A stretch of DNA of 64,000 nucleotides, taken from positions 1-64,000 of the forward strand of contig JAFXNA010000013.1 in NCBI GenBank assembly GCA_017529865.1. Direction: 5' to 3'. Source of the stretch: Bacteroidaceae bacterium (GTDB lineage Bacteria; Bacteroidota; Bacteroidia; Bacteroidales; Bacteroidaceae). The notes beneath the pieces were generated by a model. The model made no database searches and was not told where the DNA came from. It saw nothing but the letters and a program-made list of their open reading frames with translations. The first letter of the stretch is position 1. Each line of letters begins with the position of its first letter. Of this stretch, positions 16,499-26,895 are shown in pieces. Made by a program: the position numbers and the translations under genes.

Positions 16499-18076
16499 TC
16501 ATTTTTCCACTATCTTTATTCGTCCTTGAGGTGCTGCATACTCCGATCCGATATGTCCTTTGAGGTTTTCAGTCACATACTTGATGAGGCACTCATTATA
16601 GACCATAATATTGGGTTTCGAAACGCGGTTATGCTTCAGTTTGCCTACAAATCCTCCACCGGTGACACAATAGTCAATGGTGGCGAGGTTGTAGGTGCGG
16701 TCCATCACCACCGGCTCGTAGTTGCCTGTCTTGTTGAGGATGACCAGGTCGGTGATGCGATCTCCTTCCGTACGACGCTTGTCGATGGTGAACTTGATAC
16801 CCGATACTTGCGGGAAGTCTCCGAACTCTACAGGGGTATGTTTTGTGCAGTCTTCAAGCAGATTCTTGAGTTGTGCTCCTGTGATGTCGACCATACAGAT
16901 ATGGTTTTCGAACGGCATGAGGGTAATAAGGTCACCATAGGTGAGTTGTCCTTTGGGCAAATCGACACGGATGCCTCCTCCGTTGGTCATTGCGAAGTCA
17001 GCACCAGTAATGATGCGGTACGAGTCGGCCACGAGGTCACCCACATTCGTCTCGGCATAGCGCACTTGCTGCTTACCTTCAGCATCGAGAATCTTCAGGT
17101 CAACATCGTTCTGACAGATGGGACGACTGGTCTGAGCACTCAGCACTGTCATGATGCTATCGGTCGCCATTCGCACGTTCCTGTCCAAATATGGGATGTC
17201 TTCCATCTTGACCAGTTCGGTGGACATCTTGCCGTCGGGACGGATGACAAGCTTTCCTACGTTTGCGAACTTCGTACCTGTCTGCGAAACATATACAGGC
17301 TTGCCGTCTTTGTTCATCACGATGTCCTGTGGGATGACCGAATGGGTATGTCCGTCGAGTACAGCATCGATACCATTTGTGGCACGTACCAGTCCATGAG
17401 AGTCCACACCCGTATCATTAGCATCCTCACCCAGATGGGCGAGCACGATGACGTAATCCACCTTCTTGCGGATACCATTCACAGCTTTCTGCACCAACTG
17501 ATAAGTTTCCTTCTCGCACAAGCTGTAGAGTTGGTTGCCCTGCTCGTCGTAGAAGGCATATTCTTCGGTATATAAAGTAGTTGGAGTGACGACACCCACG
17601 AGTCCCACTTTCTTCTTACCAAGTTTCTTGACAGCACTAGCGGCATAAATGCGCTTGCCACTCGGCAGTTCCACGAAATTGGTACACAGCACAGGGGCAT
17701 TGAATTGTTGCATCAGTTCTAACAGTCGGGGTGTCTTATAGTCGAACTCATGATTGCCAAGTGTCACGGCATCGTAGCCCACACTGTTCATGATGTCGAT
17801 GATATATCCACCCTTCGACAGGGCACCTACCGGACCTCCCTGGAAGTAGTCGCCGTTCGACACGGTCAGCGTATAGGCTGTGTCAGCAATCATATCGCGC
17901 AGACCTGCCATCCTGGCATAACCATCCACGCCGCAGTGCACATCGTTTTCGTACACCACCACAATACTTGCATCCGCCTTCTTCGGGCAGCAATCTACTG
18001 ATGTAGACGTCTGGCATGCCACCAACATCATTCCTCCGACTGCCATCATCGCAATCGTCTTTACTATCTTCTTCAT
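16499..18076 (-). CDS. 5'-nucleotidase/2',3'-cyclic phosphodiesterase family lipoprotein
   Basis: Hydrolyses extracytoplasmic nucleotides. The start is set at MKKIVKTIAMM because it begins a lipoprotein signal ending LVAC, ten codons inside the longest frame. The metallophosphatase domain (about residues 40-280) shows ENDVHCGVDG, SNGDYFQGG, GNHEFD and VLDGHTHS metal-binding motifs. The C-terminal 5_nucleotid_C domain (about 310-500) contains MTNGGGIR and the substrate-stacking region. 525 residues, normal. Alternative names such as UshA-like or UDP-sugar hydrolase cannot be separated by sequence reading. Confidence 0.92.
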   Translation of the reverse strand: MKKIVKTIAMMAVGGMMLVACQTSTSVDCCPKKADASIVVVYENDVHCGVDGYARMAGLRDMIADTAYTLTVSNGDYFQGGPVGALSKGGYIIDIMNSVGYDAVTLGNHEFDYKTPRLLELMQQFNAPVLCTNFVELPSGKRIYAASAVKKLGKKKVGLVGVVTPTTLYTEEYAFYDEQGNQLYSLCEKETYQLVQKAVNGIRKKVDYVIVLAHLGEDANDTGVDSHGLVRATNGIDAVLDGHTHSVIPQDIVMNKDGKPVYVSQTGTKFANVGKLVIRPDGKMSTELVKMEDIPYLDRNVRMATDSIMTVLSAQTSRPICQNDVDLKILDAEGKQQVRYAETNVGDLVADSYRIITGADFAMTNGGGIRVDLPKGQLTYGDLITLMPFENHICMVDITGAQLKNLLEDCTKHTPVEFGDFPQVSGIKFTIDKRRTEGDRITDLVILNKTGNYEPVVMDRTYNLATIDYCVTGGGFVGKLKHNRVSKPNIMVYNECLIKYVTENLKGHIGSEYAAPQGRIKIVEK

Positions 18077-18155
18077 GAGTTTCGTCTTGTCTTCTCCAGT
18101 TTGCAAAAACTGAAAAAAAACTTTTATTTGTTAAGCATTAAACATTTTTATGGCG

Positions 18156-18163
18156 CAAAGTTA
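18156..18163 (-). promoter_or_regulatory. -7 element (TAACTTTG) of the nucleotidase gene
   Basis: TAnnTTTG match on the minus strand, about 80 bases upstream of the chosen start, in a spacer with tandem ATAATTG heptamers shared with the divergent fba promoter. Confidence 0.5.
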
Positions 18164-18207
18164 CGAAATAATTGATAATTGATAATTGATAATTGACAAA
18201 ATTTTTG

Positions 18208-18215
18208 TAATTTTG
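18208..18215 (+). promoter_or_regulatory. -7 element (TAATTTTG) of fba
   Basis: TAnnTTTG match 78 bases upstream of the fba start, preceded by tandem GATAATT heptamers (18170-18195). Confidence 0.6.
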
Positions 18216-18293
18216 CAGCCGATTTGAGGATTCCCCTCATTTTTGTAGCTTAAACAAGTAAACTATCACACTTCTAAACAAATAAACAAAAGT

Positions 18294-19295
18294 ATGGTTA
18301 ATTACAAAGATCTTGGTCTCGTAAATACTCGCGAGATGTTTAAGAGAGCCGTTGCAGGCGGCTATGCAATTCCTGCATTCAACTTCAACACAATGGAACA
18401 GATGCAGGCCATCGTGATGGCTGCAGTGGAAACCAAGTCACCAGTTATCATGCAGGTATCAAAAGGTGCACGCAACTATGCAAACGCCAGCATCCTCCGC
18501 TTCATGGCTGAAGGTGCAGTAGCATATGCAAAGGAACTCGGTTGTGAGCATCCTGAAATCGTGCTTCACCTCGACCACGGTGACAGCTTCGAACTCTGCA
18601 AGGACTGTATCGACATGGGCTTCTCATCTGTGATGATCGATGGTTCACACCTCCCATACGAAGAGAACGTAGCTCTCGCAAAGAAGGTTGTAGACTATGC
18701 ACATCAGTATGATGTAACCGTAGAGGCTGAACTTGGTGTACTCGCAGGTGTTGAGGACGAAGTAAGTGCAGCTGAGAGCCACTATACAAAGCCTGAAGAG
18801 GTAATCGATTTTGCTACTCGCACAGGTTGTGACTCACTCGCAATCTCAATCGGAACCAGTCACGGTGCACACAAGTTCACTCCTGAGCAGTGCACACTCG
18901 TGAATGGTGTGCTTGTTCCACCACCATTGGCATTCGACATCCTCGCAGAAATCGAGAAGAAGCTTCCTGGATTCCCAATCGTACTCCACGGATCTTCTTC
19001 AGTTCCTATGGACGAAGTAAACACCATCAACCAGTATGGTGGCAAGCTCGAAGCTGCTATCGGTATTCCTGAGGAGCAGTTGCGTAAGGCTGCAAAGAGT
19101 GCTGTATGCAAGATCAACATCGACTCTGACTCTCGTCTCGCTATGACAGCCGCTATCCGCAAGCACCTCGCAGAACATCCAGGTGACTTCGATCCACGTC
19201 AATATCTGAAGCCAGCACGCGAGAACATGAAGAAGATGTACATCCACAAGATTGTGAACGTACTCGGTTCAGACGGCAAACTCGCACAGTGCTAA
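18294..19295 (+). CDS. fba: Class II fructose-1,6-bisphosphate aldolase
   Basis: Zinc-dependent cleavage of fructose-1,6-bisphosphate in glycolysis. Visible motifs include HLDHGDS (zinc and catalytic site), SVMIDGSHLPYEEN, VEAELGVLAG, the SIGTSHGAHKF phosphate-binding segment and VLHGSSSV. The protein has 333 residues. Codon use is strongly biased (for example many CTC, CGC and GCA), as expected of a highly expressed gene. A strong terminator follows. Confidence 0.96.
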   Translation: MVNYKDLGLVNTREMFKRAVAGGYAIPAFNFNTMEQMQAIVMAAVETKSPVIMQVSKGARNYANASILRFMAEGAVAYAKELGCEHPEIVLHLDHGDSFELCKDCIDMGFSSVMIDGSHLPYEENVALAKKVVDYAHQYDVTVEAELGVLAGVEDEVSAAESHYTKPEEVIDFATRTGCDSLAISIGTSHGAHKFTPEQCTLVNGVLVPPPLAFDILAEIEKKLPGFPIVLHGSSSVPMDEVNTINQYGGKLEAAIGIPEEQLRKAAKSAVCKINIDSDSRLAMTAAIRKHLAEHPGDFDPRQYLKPARENMKKMYIHKIVNVLGSDGKLAQC

Positions 19296-19335
19296 AAACT
19301 ACATACTGTAAGCCGTAAACGGTAAGCAGTAAACT

Positions 19336-19364
19336 AAAAGGGGAGCAAATCGCTCCCCTTTTTT
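19336..19364 (+). terminator. Rho-independent terminator of fba
   Basis: AAAAGGGGAGC and GCTCCCCTTTT form an 11-bp stem with a 5-nt loop and continue into a T-run. Confidence 0.92.
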
Positions 19365-19413
19365 AGTATTATACGATCTTTTGCCACAGATAGCGGTGTT
19401 CGTCGTACCACAA

Positions 19414-20064
19414 TTATCCGATGTACTGCAGGATGATGTTTACGATTTCGTCTTCGGTCTTCCCGTCAGCTTTGATGACAAGGTCGTAGTTGCGGGTGTC
19501 GTAACGTGAGGTGCCGGTGTATTTCGTTACGTAGTTCTCGCGCATCGTGTCTACCTGCTCTATAATCTTACGTGCTTCGTCTTCGCCTATCTCTTGCTTA
19601 CGCATCACACGCTCCATACGGAAAGGCATGGAGGCCTGGATGAGGATGCTTATGTGGTTGGGATGCTGACGGAACACGAAGAATCCGCTGCGGCCTGTCA
19701 CAACGCACGACTCATGCTCGGCGACGCCTTGCAGGATCTCGGTCTCGGCCTTGAAGATCTCGTCGGTGGTCATGATGTCGGGCAGGCTCTTAGCATCTAA
19801 ATGACTGTATTGCTGGGTGTATCCCATGTTCCATCCTTCACCTATGCGTGCTACCCGCTTGAAGTCTTCCCACCAGTTGTGCTTGCGACCTTTCAGCTTC
19901 TCGATTTCCTCTGCTGTGAGATGGTATTTCTCTTCAAGCGACTTGATGAGTGCCTTGTCGAAGAACTGAACTCCCAGCTTTTCTGCTAACTTGCGACCGA
20001 CTGTGTGTCCGCCACTTCCTAACTCACGATTGATAGTGATGACAAATTTCTCGTTCTTATTCAT
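19414..20064 (-). CDS. Cytidylate kinase-like family protein
   Basis: A 216-residue P-loop protein of the Cytidylate_kin_2 family. FVITINRELGSGGHTVGRKL at the N-terminus replaces the usual GxxGxGKS with a variant loop, and VVTGRSGFFVF and RDTRNYDLVI-type motifs follow. Substrate is unknown; family members are common in Bacteroidales and are distinct from the canonical Cmk. It is followed at 35 bases upstream by another minus-strand gene. Confidence 0.85.
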   Translation of the reverse strand: MNKNEKFVITINRELGSGGHTVGRKLAEKLGVQFFDKALIKSLEEKYHLTAEEIEKLKGRKHNWWEDFKRVARIGEGWNMGYTQQYSHLDAKSLPDIMTTDEIFKAETEILQGVAEHESCVVTGRSGFFVFRQHPNHISILIQASMPFRMERVMRKQEIGEDEARKIIEQVDTMRENYVTKYTGTSRYDTRNYDLVIKADGKTEDEIVNIILQYIG

Positions 20065-20099
20065 ATTTTGGAAGTATTAAACAATTGAAATTCTATAAC

Positions 20100-20726
20100 T
20101 TATTTCGCCTTCAAGATAGGATGGTCGGCCCACTTTGGTTTCTCGTAGTTGATGATGGCGTTGAGTTCTCCTTCGAGCAGTTCGGGGAATGTGTACATTA
20201 TCCAGGCTCCGTAGATCTTGTTTTTGTTTTCGAGCATCACTTCTTTGGCTATCTTCTTTTGCTGGTTCATCATGTCTTCGCGGATGGATGCTTCGCGTAT
20301 GCGGGCTTGGCGCCATGCTTCGGGGTCGTCGGAGAATACATCGATATGGAATCCGTTGGGACCTGCATCACGAATCTGCTTACAGATGGCCTGCAACTCT
20401 CTGGACTGATTCGACCCTGTGATGGTTCCTGTGTTCCAGTCGATGGTGATGTGCTTGCTGTCGGGAATGAGCACGAACACACTGCGCTCTGGCCAATCTT
20501 TGTAGTCGTGCAGACGGATGAACGAATTTTTGTCGACCTTGATGGTGACGGAGAACTTAGCGTCCTTGATGGGCAGGAGTTGTGCATTAGCGGTATCTTC
20601 GTTGATGATGAGATACAGTTTGGTTTGTGAGGGCGACACTCGTCCGTCGATGGTCACCTTCACTTTCTTTGCTTGAGCGGTTGCTACCAAAAGGACGGCA
20701 GCAAGTACGAATAGTATTTTTTTCAT
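20100..20726 (-). CDS. Secreted DUF4369-like protein
   Basis: The signal peptide MKKILFVLAAVLLVATAQA was used to choose the start nine codons inside the longest frame. The mature part resembles the N-terminal DUF4369 beta domain of periplasmic AhpC/TSA-type redoxins (VTIDGRVSPSQTKLYLIINE, KFSVTIKVDKNSF). The thioredoxin domain is absent, and a helical segment rich in charged residues (AWRQARIREASIREDMMNQQ) takes its place. 208 residues, function unknown. A TAACTTTG element lies 25 bases upstream. Confidence 0.7.
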   Translation of the reverse strand: MKKILFVLAAVLLVATAQAKKVKVTIDGRVSPSQTKLYLIINEDTANAQLLPIKDAKFSVTIKVDKNSFIRLHDYKDWPERSVFVLIPDSKHITIDWNTGTITGSNQSRELQAICKQIRDAGPNGFHIDVFSDDPEAWRQARIREASIREDMMNQQKKIAKEVMLENKNKIYGAWIMYTFPELLEGELNAIINYEKPKWADHPILKAK

Positions 20727-20750
20727 AACGATGTATGTTGTTTTGCGTGG

Positions 20751-20758
20751 CAAAGTTA
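20751..20758 (-). promoter_or_regulatory. -7 element (TAACTTTG) of the DUF4369-like gene
   Basis: TAnnTTTG match on the minus strand. Confidence 0.55.
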
Positions 20759-20842
20759 ATAAAAAATGTAAAAATGAAAAAATTATATAATGTAAAAATG
20801 AAAAAAACGATAAACTGTAAACAGTAAACGGTAAACTTTTTG

Positions 20843-20850
20843 TATCTTTG
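20843..20850 (+). promoter_or_regulatory. -7 element (TATCTTTG) of the panC-panD-proB-proA operon
   Basis: Exact TAnnTTTG match 41 bases upstream of panC, directly preceded by AAACAGTAAACGGTAAAC repeats. Confidence 0.65.
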
Positions 20851-20890
20851 CAGAACTTTTTATATCAAAGACATTAATTAAGAAATTAAA

Positions 20891-21763
20891 ATGAAAGTAG
20901 TACATACGATATCGGACCTGAAGGCTGAGCTGAAAGCACAGAGGATGGAAGGCAAGTCGGTGGGACTGGTGCCCACGATGGGTGCCCTGCACGCAGGTCA
21001 TGCTTCGTTGGTGAGCCGCAGTCTGGCAGAGAACGATGTGACGGTGGTGAGTATCTTTGTAAACCCCACTCAGTTTAACGACAAGAATGACTTAGCGAAG
21101 TATCCTCGCACGTTGGAGAACGACTGTAGGTTGCTGGAGAGTGTGCTCGACATTTTCGTCGACAAAGAGCTGATTGCCTTTGCTCCATCGGTTGAGGAGG
21201 TGTATCCCGAACCTGATACCCGTCAGTTCAGCTATCCTCCTACAGACGAGGTGATGGAAGGCGGATTCCGTCCGGGACACTTCAACGGCGTGTGTCAGGT
21301 GGTGAGCAAGTTGTTCATGATGACCGACCCCGACCGTGCCTATTTCGGCGAAAAGGACTTCCAACAGATTGCTGTCATCAAGCGTATGGTGGAGGACCAG
21401 AAGTTCCCATTACAGATATGTCCGTGCCCTATCGTTCGTGAGGAGGACGGACTAGCGCTCTCGAGCCGCAATACCCTACTCTCCCCTGCTGAGCGACGGA
21501 TTGCTGTGACCATTTCGCAGACTTTGTTCGCCAGTCAGAACTATGCCAAGGTGCATACGCTTGCAGAGACGAAGCAGTGGGTGATTGATACCATTAACGC
21601 TGTGGACGGACTGGAAGTGCAGTACTACGAAATCGTGGACGGCAACTCGCTCCTGAGTCTCACGAACTGGGAAGACTCGGACTACGTGGTGGGTTGCATC
21701 ACGGTGTTCTGCGGTGCCATTCCTGTTAGATTAATCGATAACATCAAATACAAGTCATGCTGA
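20891..21763 (+). CDS. panC: Pantothenate synthetase (pantoate-beta-alanine ligase)
   Basis: ATP-dependent joining of pantoate and beta-alanine. HIGH-like motif [10 protein letters not shown] and the [10 protein letters not shown] start block are visible, as are FGEKDFQQ and SSRNTLLSP (KMSKS-like region). 290 residues. It overlaps panD by 7 bases, so beta-alanine production and use are translationally linked. Confidence 0.96.
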   Translation: MKVVHTISDLKAELKAQRMEGKSVGLVPTMGALHAGHASLVSRSLAENDVTVVSIFVNPTQFNDKNDLAKYPRTLENDCRLLESVLDIFVDKELIAFAPSVEEVYPEPDTRQFSYPPTDEVMEGGFRPGHFNGVCQVVSKLFMMTDPDRAYFGEKDFQQIAVIKRMVEDQKFPLQICPCPIVREEDGLALSSRNTLLSPAERRIAVTISQTLFASQNYAKVHTLAETKQWVIDTINAVDGLEVQYYEIVDGNSLLSLTNWEDSDYVVGCITVFCGAIPVRLIDNIKYKSC

Positions 21764-22113
21764 TAGAAGTACTGAAATCGAAGATTCACTGTGCCACCAT
21801 CACAGAGGCGAACCTGCACTATATGGGTAGCATCACGCTGGATGAGGACATCATGGATGCCGCTAACCTGATTGCCGGCGAGAAGGTGTCGGTGGTGAAC
21901 AACAACAATGGCGAACGGTTTGACACGTATGTCATCAAGGGCGAACGTGGAAGCGGCTGTGTATGCCTGAACGGTGCTGCGGCACGTAAGGTGCAGGTGG
22001 GTGACATCTGTATCATCATGTCGTATGCATTGATGGACTTTGAAGAGGCTAAGAACTTTAAGCCAGCAGTAGTATTTCCAGATGAAAAGAATTGCTGTAA
22101 AGATAGGAAGTAA
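21757..22113 (+). CDS. panD: Aspartate 1-decarboxylase
   Basis: Makes beta-alanine from aspartate with a pyruvoyl cofactor formed by self-cleavage at Gly24-Ser25 (YMGSIT). [16 protein letters not shown] and [10 protein letters not shown] are family motifs. 118 residues. It overlaps panC at its start and proB by 32 bases at its end. Confidence 0.95.
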   Translation: MLIEVLKSKIHCATITEANLHYMGSITLDEDIMDAANLIAGEKVSVVNNNNGERFDTYVIKGERGSGCVCLNGAAARKVQVGDICIIMSYALMDFEEAKNFKPAVVFPDEKNCCKDRK

Positions 22114-23152
22114 TGTGCTGACGAGAGATGACGGCACACTTGATGTCACCCGTATGTCTGCTTTGGTTGACCAGGTAGCGATGTTGCGCCGTCAGGACAT
22201 TCAGGTGGTGCTGATTTCATCAGGTGCTGTAGCCAGCGGACGAAGCGAGCTGGCTGTCAACCATCATCTTGATGCTGTCGACCAGCGTCAGTTGTTCTCT
22301 GCTATTGGTCAGGCGAAACTTATCAATCGCTATTATGAGCTGTTTCGTGACCATCATATCACCGTAGGTCAGGTGCTCACGATGAAAGAGAACTTCAGCA
22401 CTCGCCGCCATTATCTCAACCAGCGCAACTGTATGGAGGTGATGCTCGATAATGGTGTAATTCCTATCGTCAACGAAAACGACACAGTATCGGTGACCGA
22501 GCTGATGTTTACAGATAACGATGAACTGAGCGGCCTGATTGCTACGATGCTCGATGTGGATATGCTCATCATCCTAAGTAACATCGATGGTATCTACGAT
22601 GGTGATCCAACAGACGCAAAGAGTCAGGTCATCAGAAGCGTAGCTCCCGAATCGGACCTCTCGGACTATATCCAGACCGGCAAATCGGGATTCGGTCGCG
22701 GCGGAATGATCACGAAATGTAATATCGCACGGAAGGTTGCTGACGAAGGAGTACCAGTAGTCATCGCAAACGGTAAGCGTGACAACATCCTCATCGACCT
22801 CATCTCACATCCTGATACTACCCTATCCACACGTTTCATTCCTGCTGCCCAACCCGTATCGAGCATCAAGAAGTGGATTGCTCACAGTAGCGACTTCGCA
22901 AAAGGAAGCATCTCTCTGAATGCCAATGCAGTAGAAGCTATTTGCGGAAGCAGCGCTTTAAGTGTGTTACCCATCGGAGTGACGGCTGTAGAGGGAGAAT
23001 TTGAGAAGGACGACATCATCAGCATCAAAGACCCCGAAGGACGTGAAATCGGTGTGGGACGTACTTCGTACGACAGCGACAAAGCCCGTCAGGTGATTGG
23101 CCAGCACAGCAAGAAACCGCTGATACATTACGACTATCTCTATATAAGATAG
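22082..23152 (+). CDS. proB: Glutamate 5-kinase
   Basis: First step of proline synthesis. The amino-acid kinase domain ([34 protein letters not shown]) is followed by a C-terminal PUA domain (about residues 275-350). 356 residues. The ATG lies 32 bases before the panD stop, in another frame, linking pantothenate and proline genes in one transcript. Confidence 0.95.
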   Translation: MKRIAVKIGSNVLTRDDGTLDVTRMSALVDQVAMLRRQDIQVVLISSGAVASGRSELAVNHHLDAVDQRQLFSAIGQAKLINRYYELFRDHHITVGQVLTMKENFSTRRHYLNQRNCMEVMLDNGVIPIVNENDTVSVTELMFTDNDELSGLIATMLDVDMLIILSNIDGIYDGDPTDAKSQVIRSVAPESDLSDYIQTGKSGFGRGGMITKCNIARKVADEGVPVVIANGKRDNILIDLISHPDTTLSTRFIPAAQPVSSIKKWIAHSSDFAKGSISLNANAVEAICGSSALSVLPIGVTAVEGEFEKDDIISIKDPEGREIGVGRTSYDSDKARQVIGQHSKKPLIHYDYLYIR

Positions 23153-23156
23153 TACC

Positions 23157-23208
23157 ATAGTAAATAGTAAATGGTAAATAGTAAATGGTAAATAGCTAAA
23201 TAGTAAAT
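23157..23208. repeat. Tandem TAGTAAAT/GGTAAAT repeats between proB and proA
   Basis: Seven- to eight-base units (AGTAAATAGTAAATGGTAAA) repeat up to the proA start. Same class as GTAAACGGTAAAC tracts elsewhere in the window. Confidence 0.65.
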
Positions 23209-24450
23209 ATGAATAGTCTTTTCCATCAAGCACAAGACGCAAGCATACAACTTGCACAAGTAGACAACGACACGATCAACCGAGTACTTAATGCCATAGC
23301 CGATGCAGCTATCGCACATACCGATGAGATACTGGAAGCTAATGCTAAGGACTTGGCACAGATGTCGCCCGACAATCCCCTGTACGACCGTCTGAAATTG
23401 ACTCGCGAGCGTATTGCAGGCATTGCCGACGACACACGTCACGTAGCCACTCTTCCCTCTCCTCTAGGCAAAGTACTCCGTCACTATACCCTTCCTAACG
23501 GACTGGACATTTCACGTGTGAGCGTTCCGTTTGGCGTGATTGGCATCATCTACGAAGCACGTCCAAACGTTACCTTCGATGTGGCATCGCTCTGTCTGAA
23601 GAGTGGAAACGCCTGTGTGCTGAAAGGTGGAAAAGATGCTGATAATTCTAACCAGACGATTGTCGGAATCATTAAAGCGATACTTCAACAAAACGGCATA
23701 AATCCCAACAGCGTAACATTGTTGCCTGCTACCCACGAAGCAACCACAGAGATGCTTCATGCTAACGGATTCATCGACTTGGTCATTCCGCGCGGTAGCA
23801 GCCGATTGATTCAATATGTACGAGAGAATGCCACCGTACCCGTCATTGAGACTGGAGCGGGCATTTGTCACTGCTACTTCGACGAATATGGTGATTTGGA
23901 GAAAGGGAAGGCGATTGTCAACAATGCCAAGACCCGACGTGTGAGTGTGTGCAACGCCCTCGATTGCTTGATTATTCACGCAGAACGTCTGCCCGACCTG
24001 CCAGCCCTCTGTGCACCTTTGGCCGACAGCAAGGTAACGATATATGCTGACGAACCCGCCTACGCATTGTTAGAAGGTAACTATCCTTCTTCCCTCCTAT
24101 GTCGGGCTACCGACGAGAGTTTCGGCACAGAATTCTTGGACTACAAGATGGCTGTGAAGACCGTCAGCACCTTCGACGAAGCCCTCGCACACATTCGCCG
24201 TTACAGTTCACGTCATAGCGAGAGCATCGTGACAGAAGATCCCCTGCGCGCCGAGCAGTTCATCCGTCAGGTCGATGCTGCCTGTGTCTACACCAACGCC
24301 CCTACTTCGTTTACCGATGGTGCCCAGTTCGGATTGGGAGCAGAAATCGGCATCAGCACGCAGAAGCTTCATGCACGAGGCCCAATGGCGCTCGAAGAAA
24401 TTACGACCTATAAGTGGGTGATACGAGGGAACGGACAAGTGAGGGGTTAA
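23209..24450 (+). CDS. proA: Gamma-glutamyl phosphate reductase
   Basis: NADPH-dependent reduction of glutamyl-5-phosphate, second step of proline synthesis. Aldehyde-dehydrogenase fold with the catalytic Cys in [13 protein letters not shown], an RP(N)[15 protein letters not shown] cofactor segment and the conserved end [20 protein letters not shown]. 413 residues, normal. Confidence 0.95.
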   Translation: MNSLFHQAQDASIQLAQVDNDTINRVLNAIADAAIAHTDEILEANAKDLAQMSPDNPLYDRLKLTRERIAGIADDTRHVATLPSPLGKVLRHYTLPNGLDISRVSVPFGVIGIIYEARPNVTFDVASLCLKSGNACVLKGGKDADNSNQTIVGIIKAILQQNGINPNSVTLLPATHEATTEMLHANGFIDLVIPRGSSRLIQYVRENATVPVIETGAGICHCYFDEYGDLEKGKAIVNNAKTRRVSVCNALDCLIIHAERLPDLPALCAPLADSKVTIYADEPAYALLEGNYPSSLLCRATDESFGTEFLDYKMAVKTVSTFDEALAHIRRYSSRHSESIVTEDPLRAEQFIRQVDAACVYTNAPTSFTDGAQFGLGAEIGISTQKLHARGPMALEEITTYKWVIRGNGQVRG

Positions 24451-24554
24451 AGATTACGCAATCGATACCATCATTTTTTTTACTGGTCAAATTAATTCAA
24501 GTTATAGATACACATTTTTTCGCTTATTCTTTTGGTAGTTTCGTAGAAACATTG

Positions 24555-24562
24555 TATATTTG
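24555..24562 (+). promoter_or_regulatory. -7 element (TATATTTG) of the SpoIIE gene
   Basis: TAnnTTTG match 76 bases upstream of the start, in the 188-base gap after proA. The rest of the gap shows no other feature. Confidence 0.55.
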
Positions 24563-24638
24563 CAATCGATAAGAAAGGTAAGTCATGTGCCATGATTCAA
24601 ATAAACCTTTGATACGCAAACAATAAAAATCCAAACAG

Positions 24639-26873
24639 ATGAAGGCGACAAGTACCAGACTATCATTTCTGTCATCGCTGAAAAAACGAAAAGGACTGCT
24701 GATCATCATAACGGCTGCCCTGCTTCTGGAGTTCTTGTCAGGCGCACAATACTTCTTTACCCATCGCCTGTTGGAGAAAGAATTGGAGTTGCGTGCCGAG
24801 AGCGAGCTGACCATGAAGGCCATCCTCATCAAGAGCAACCTCAACGATGCGGAGGAAGTCCTGAACCTTAGTATGTGGAAAATACAGGCACATCTCAACG
24901 TGCCCGATTCAACCTATATCACGATGCGTCGACTGGTGTCGTTCAGTCCGCTCATACAAGGAGTCGGTATTGCATTCGAGCCTTATTATTATCCCCAGAA
25001 AGGGAAATGGTTTGAGGTATATGCGCGTCGTAATGCAAACGGAGAGGTGGAAACCGTCCAGATAGGCGGACCAGAACACGACTATACCCAACGTGATTTC
25101 TATCGGCAGGCATTTGCATCAGAACGAGGTTCGTGGATCGATCCCTATTTTGACAATGAAGGAGCAAAGGGACTCATTCCATCGTATGTCAGACCTGTCT
25201 TCGACCGTACGAACACAGCGGTCGCAGTGGCGAGTATAGATGTATCGCTCGAAAGACTGACCGATACGATTGACAACCGCCACATCTATTCCTCTTCGTT
25301 CATTCTGGTATTGACAGAGAATGGAAAGCCTGTTCTCGGCCCTTCCGAGGAACGTATCAGCCGAGCGACCACGGAATTCGTTATGGGACTGATCAACGAC
25401 AGCACCGTGACCCGCCAGCCAAGCCGTAGCGGACGGAGCAAGGTCATCCATTTCGACACAGATCGACGCGACGGTACGGTCTTCTACGCCAATATGAAAG
25501 GACAGCCACATTGGCAGATCGCTGTGGTGTGTTACGACGATGAAGTCTTTGCTTCGCTCAACAAACTGCGTGTGTTGATGTTGTTGCTGTTGTTATTAGC
25601 TTTCGGAGTCCTGCTGTTTCTCGTATGGCGTTTTGCCCGAGACGAGAAACTGTTGCAACAGAAGACTCTAGAGCAAGAACGTACGGATGGTGAACTTAGG
25701 ATAGCCAGCAACATACAACGGACTCTGTTGCCGGAAGACGAGTCGTTACCAAGAATCAGCGATGTGCAGATCGAAGGACGCTTGATACCAGCCAAGGCAG
25801 TAGGTGGTGACCTATATAATGTTTTCGAGCGCGATGGGAAACTATTCTTCTGTATAGGCGACGTAAGCGGTAAGGGAGTTCCGGCAGCCATCATCATGGC
25901 TATTACACAGGCACTGTTCCGTAATATCGCTTCGCACAGCCATCATCCGGCACATATCATGGAACAGATGAACGAGGCAAGCTGCCGCAATAACAAGGAA
26001 AATATATTCGTCACGCTGTTCGTCGGAGTTCTCGACTTGCCAACAGGCCGTCTGCGCTACTGCAATGCCGGACATGAGATACCGATAATAACGTCAACGA
26101 TAACGAAAACGATAACTAGTTCCCTTCCGTTGGACGCTAAGCCCAACCTGCCTATCGGACTGTTCAACGACTTCAAATACGAGATGCAGGAAACAACGAT
26201 GCAGCCGGGCGACACATTGTTTCTCTATACCGACGGACTGACAGAAGCCAGGAATATACGTCGTGAACTGTTCGGACGTGAGCGCGTCATGCGCCTGATG
26301 GAAACCTGTGATACGACCGACGCAAAAGCATTCGTTGATAACATCGTGATGAAAGTTCAGCGCTTCGCTGACGGAGCCGAACAAAGTGACGACCTAACGC
26401 TGCTTGCCATCCGATATACGCCAAAAGAAGAAAAACTGATCCTCGATGAATCGCTGACCCTGCATAACGATGTGAAAGAGGTGACTACTCTGAGCGCCTT
26501 TATCAAGGAAGTCTTAGCGCGTCTTGAAATTGGGAAACCATTAGCACCCAAACTGCGACTTGCATTGGAGGAAGCTGTCGTCAATGTGATGGAATATGCC
26601 TACCCTACTGGCACAAAGGGTGAAGTCGGTATCCGTGTGACTTCTGACGGCCAGCAGTTGAAGTTTATCATCACTGATTCAGGCATCTCTTTTAACCCCA
26701 CAGAAGTTGCTACAGCCGATACTACACTTTCGGCAGAGGAGCGACCTGTGGGTGGTCTTGGTATCCTACTTGTGCGAGAGCTGATGGATTCAATCAACTA
26801 CGAACGCACTAACGGTAAAAATGTACTGACACTACTGAAAAATGTAAAAATTATAAAATGTAAAAATGAATAA
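24639..26873 (+). CDS. Cache-sensor SpoIIE phosphatase fused to an anti-sigma-type HATPase domain
   Basis: A 744-residue inner-membrane signalling protein. A transmembrane helix (about 21-41) and a second one (about 307-330, LRVLMLLLLLLAFGVLLFLV) bracket a periplasmic dCache domain. Inside the cell a helical linker leads to the PP2C-type SpoIIE phosphatase (about 365-590; GGDLYNVF, CIGDVSGKGVPA) and then a RsbW-like HATPase (about 610-744; LEEAVVNVMEYAY, GGLGILLVRELMD). The enzyme therefore combines both opposing activities of a partner-switch. The STAS target is the next gene, 22 bases on. The phosphatase carries a repeat-derived insertion (TSTITKTITSS). Confidence 0.9.
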   Translation: MKATSTRLSFLSSLKKRKGLLIIITAALLLEFLSGAQYFFTHRLLEKELELRAESELTMKAILIKSNLNDAEEVLNLSMWKIQAHLNVPDSTYITMRRLVSFSPLIQGVGIAFEPYYYPQKGKWFEVYARRNANGEVETVQIGGPEHDYTQRDFYRQAFASERGSWIDPYFDNEGAKGLIPSYVRPVFDRTNTAVAVASIDVSLERLTDTIDNRHIYSSSFILVLTENGKPVLGPSEERISRATTEFVMGLINDSTVTRQPSRSGRSKVIHFDTDRRDGTVFYANMKGQPHWQIAVVCYDDEVFASLNKLRVLMLLLLLLAFGVLLFLVWRFARDEKLLQQKTLEQERTDGELRIASNIQRTLLPEDESLPRISDVQIEGRLIPAKAVGGDLYNVFERDGKLFFCIGDVSGKGVPAAIIMAITQALFRNIASHSHHPAHIMEQMNEASCRNNKENIFVTLFVGVLDLPTGRLRYCNAGHEIPIITSTITKTITSSLPLDAKPNLPIGLFNDFKYEMQETTMQPGDTLFLYTDGLTEARNIRRELFGRERVMRLMETCDTTDAKAFVDNIVMKVQRFADGAEQSDDLTLLAIRYTPKEEKLILDESLTLHNDVKEVTTLSAFIKEVLARLEIGKPLAPKLRLALEEAVVNVMEYAYPTGTKGEVGIRVTSDGQQLKFIITDSGISFNPTEVATADTTLSAEERPVGGLGILLVRELMDSINYERTNGKNVLTLLKNVKIIKCKNE
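26086..26126 (+). repeat. GATAACGAAAACGATAAC-type tract inside the SpoIIE gene
   Basis: The sequence AACGATAACGAAAACGATAA is near-identical in style to intergenic tracts at 36078-36120 and 59340-59380. It is in frame and encodes TSTITKTITSS between the GHEIPII strand and LPLDAKP. Confidence 0.65.
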
Positions 26874-26895
26874 ACAGTAAACCAAATATTATATA

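Noticed and set aside
16457..17575. 372-codon plus-strand frame
   Set aside because: Antisense to the well-supported 5'-nucleotidase gene; no domain recognisable.
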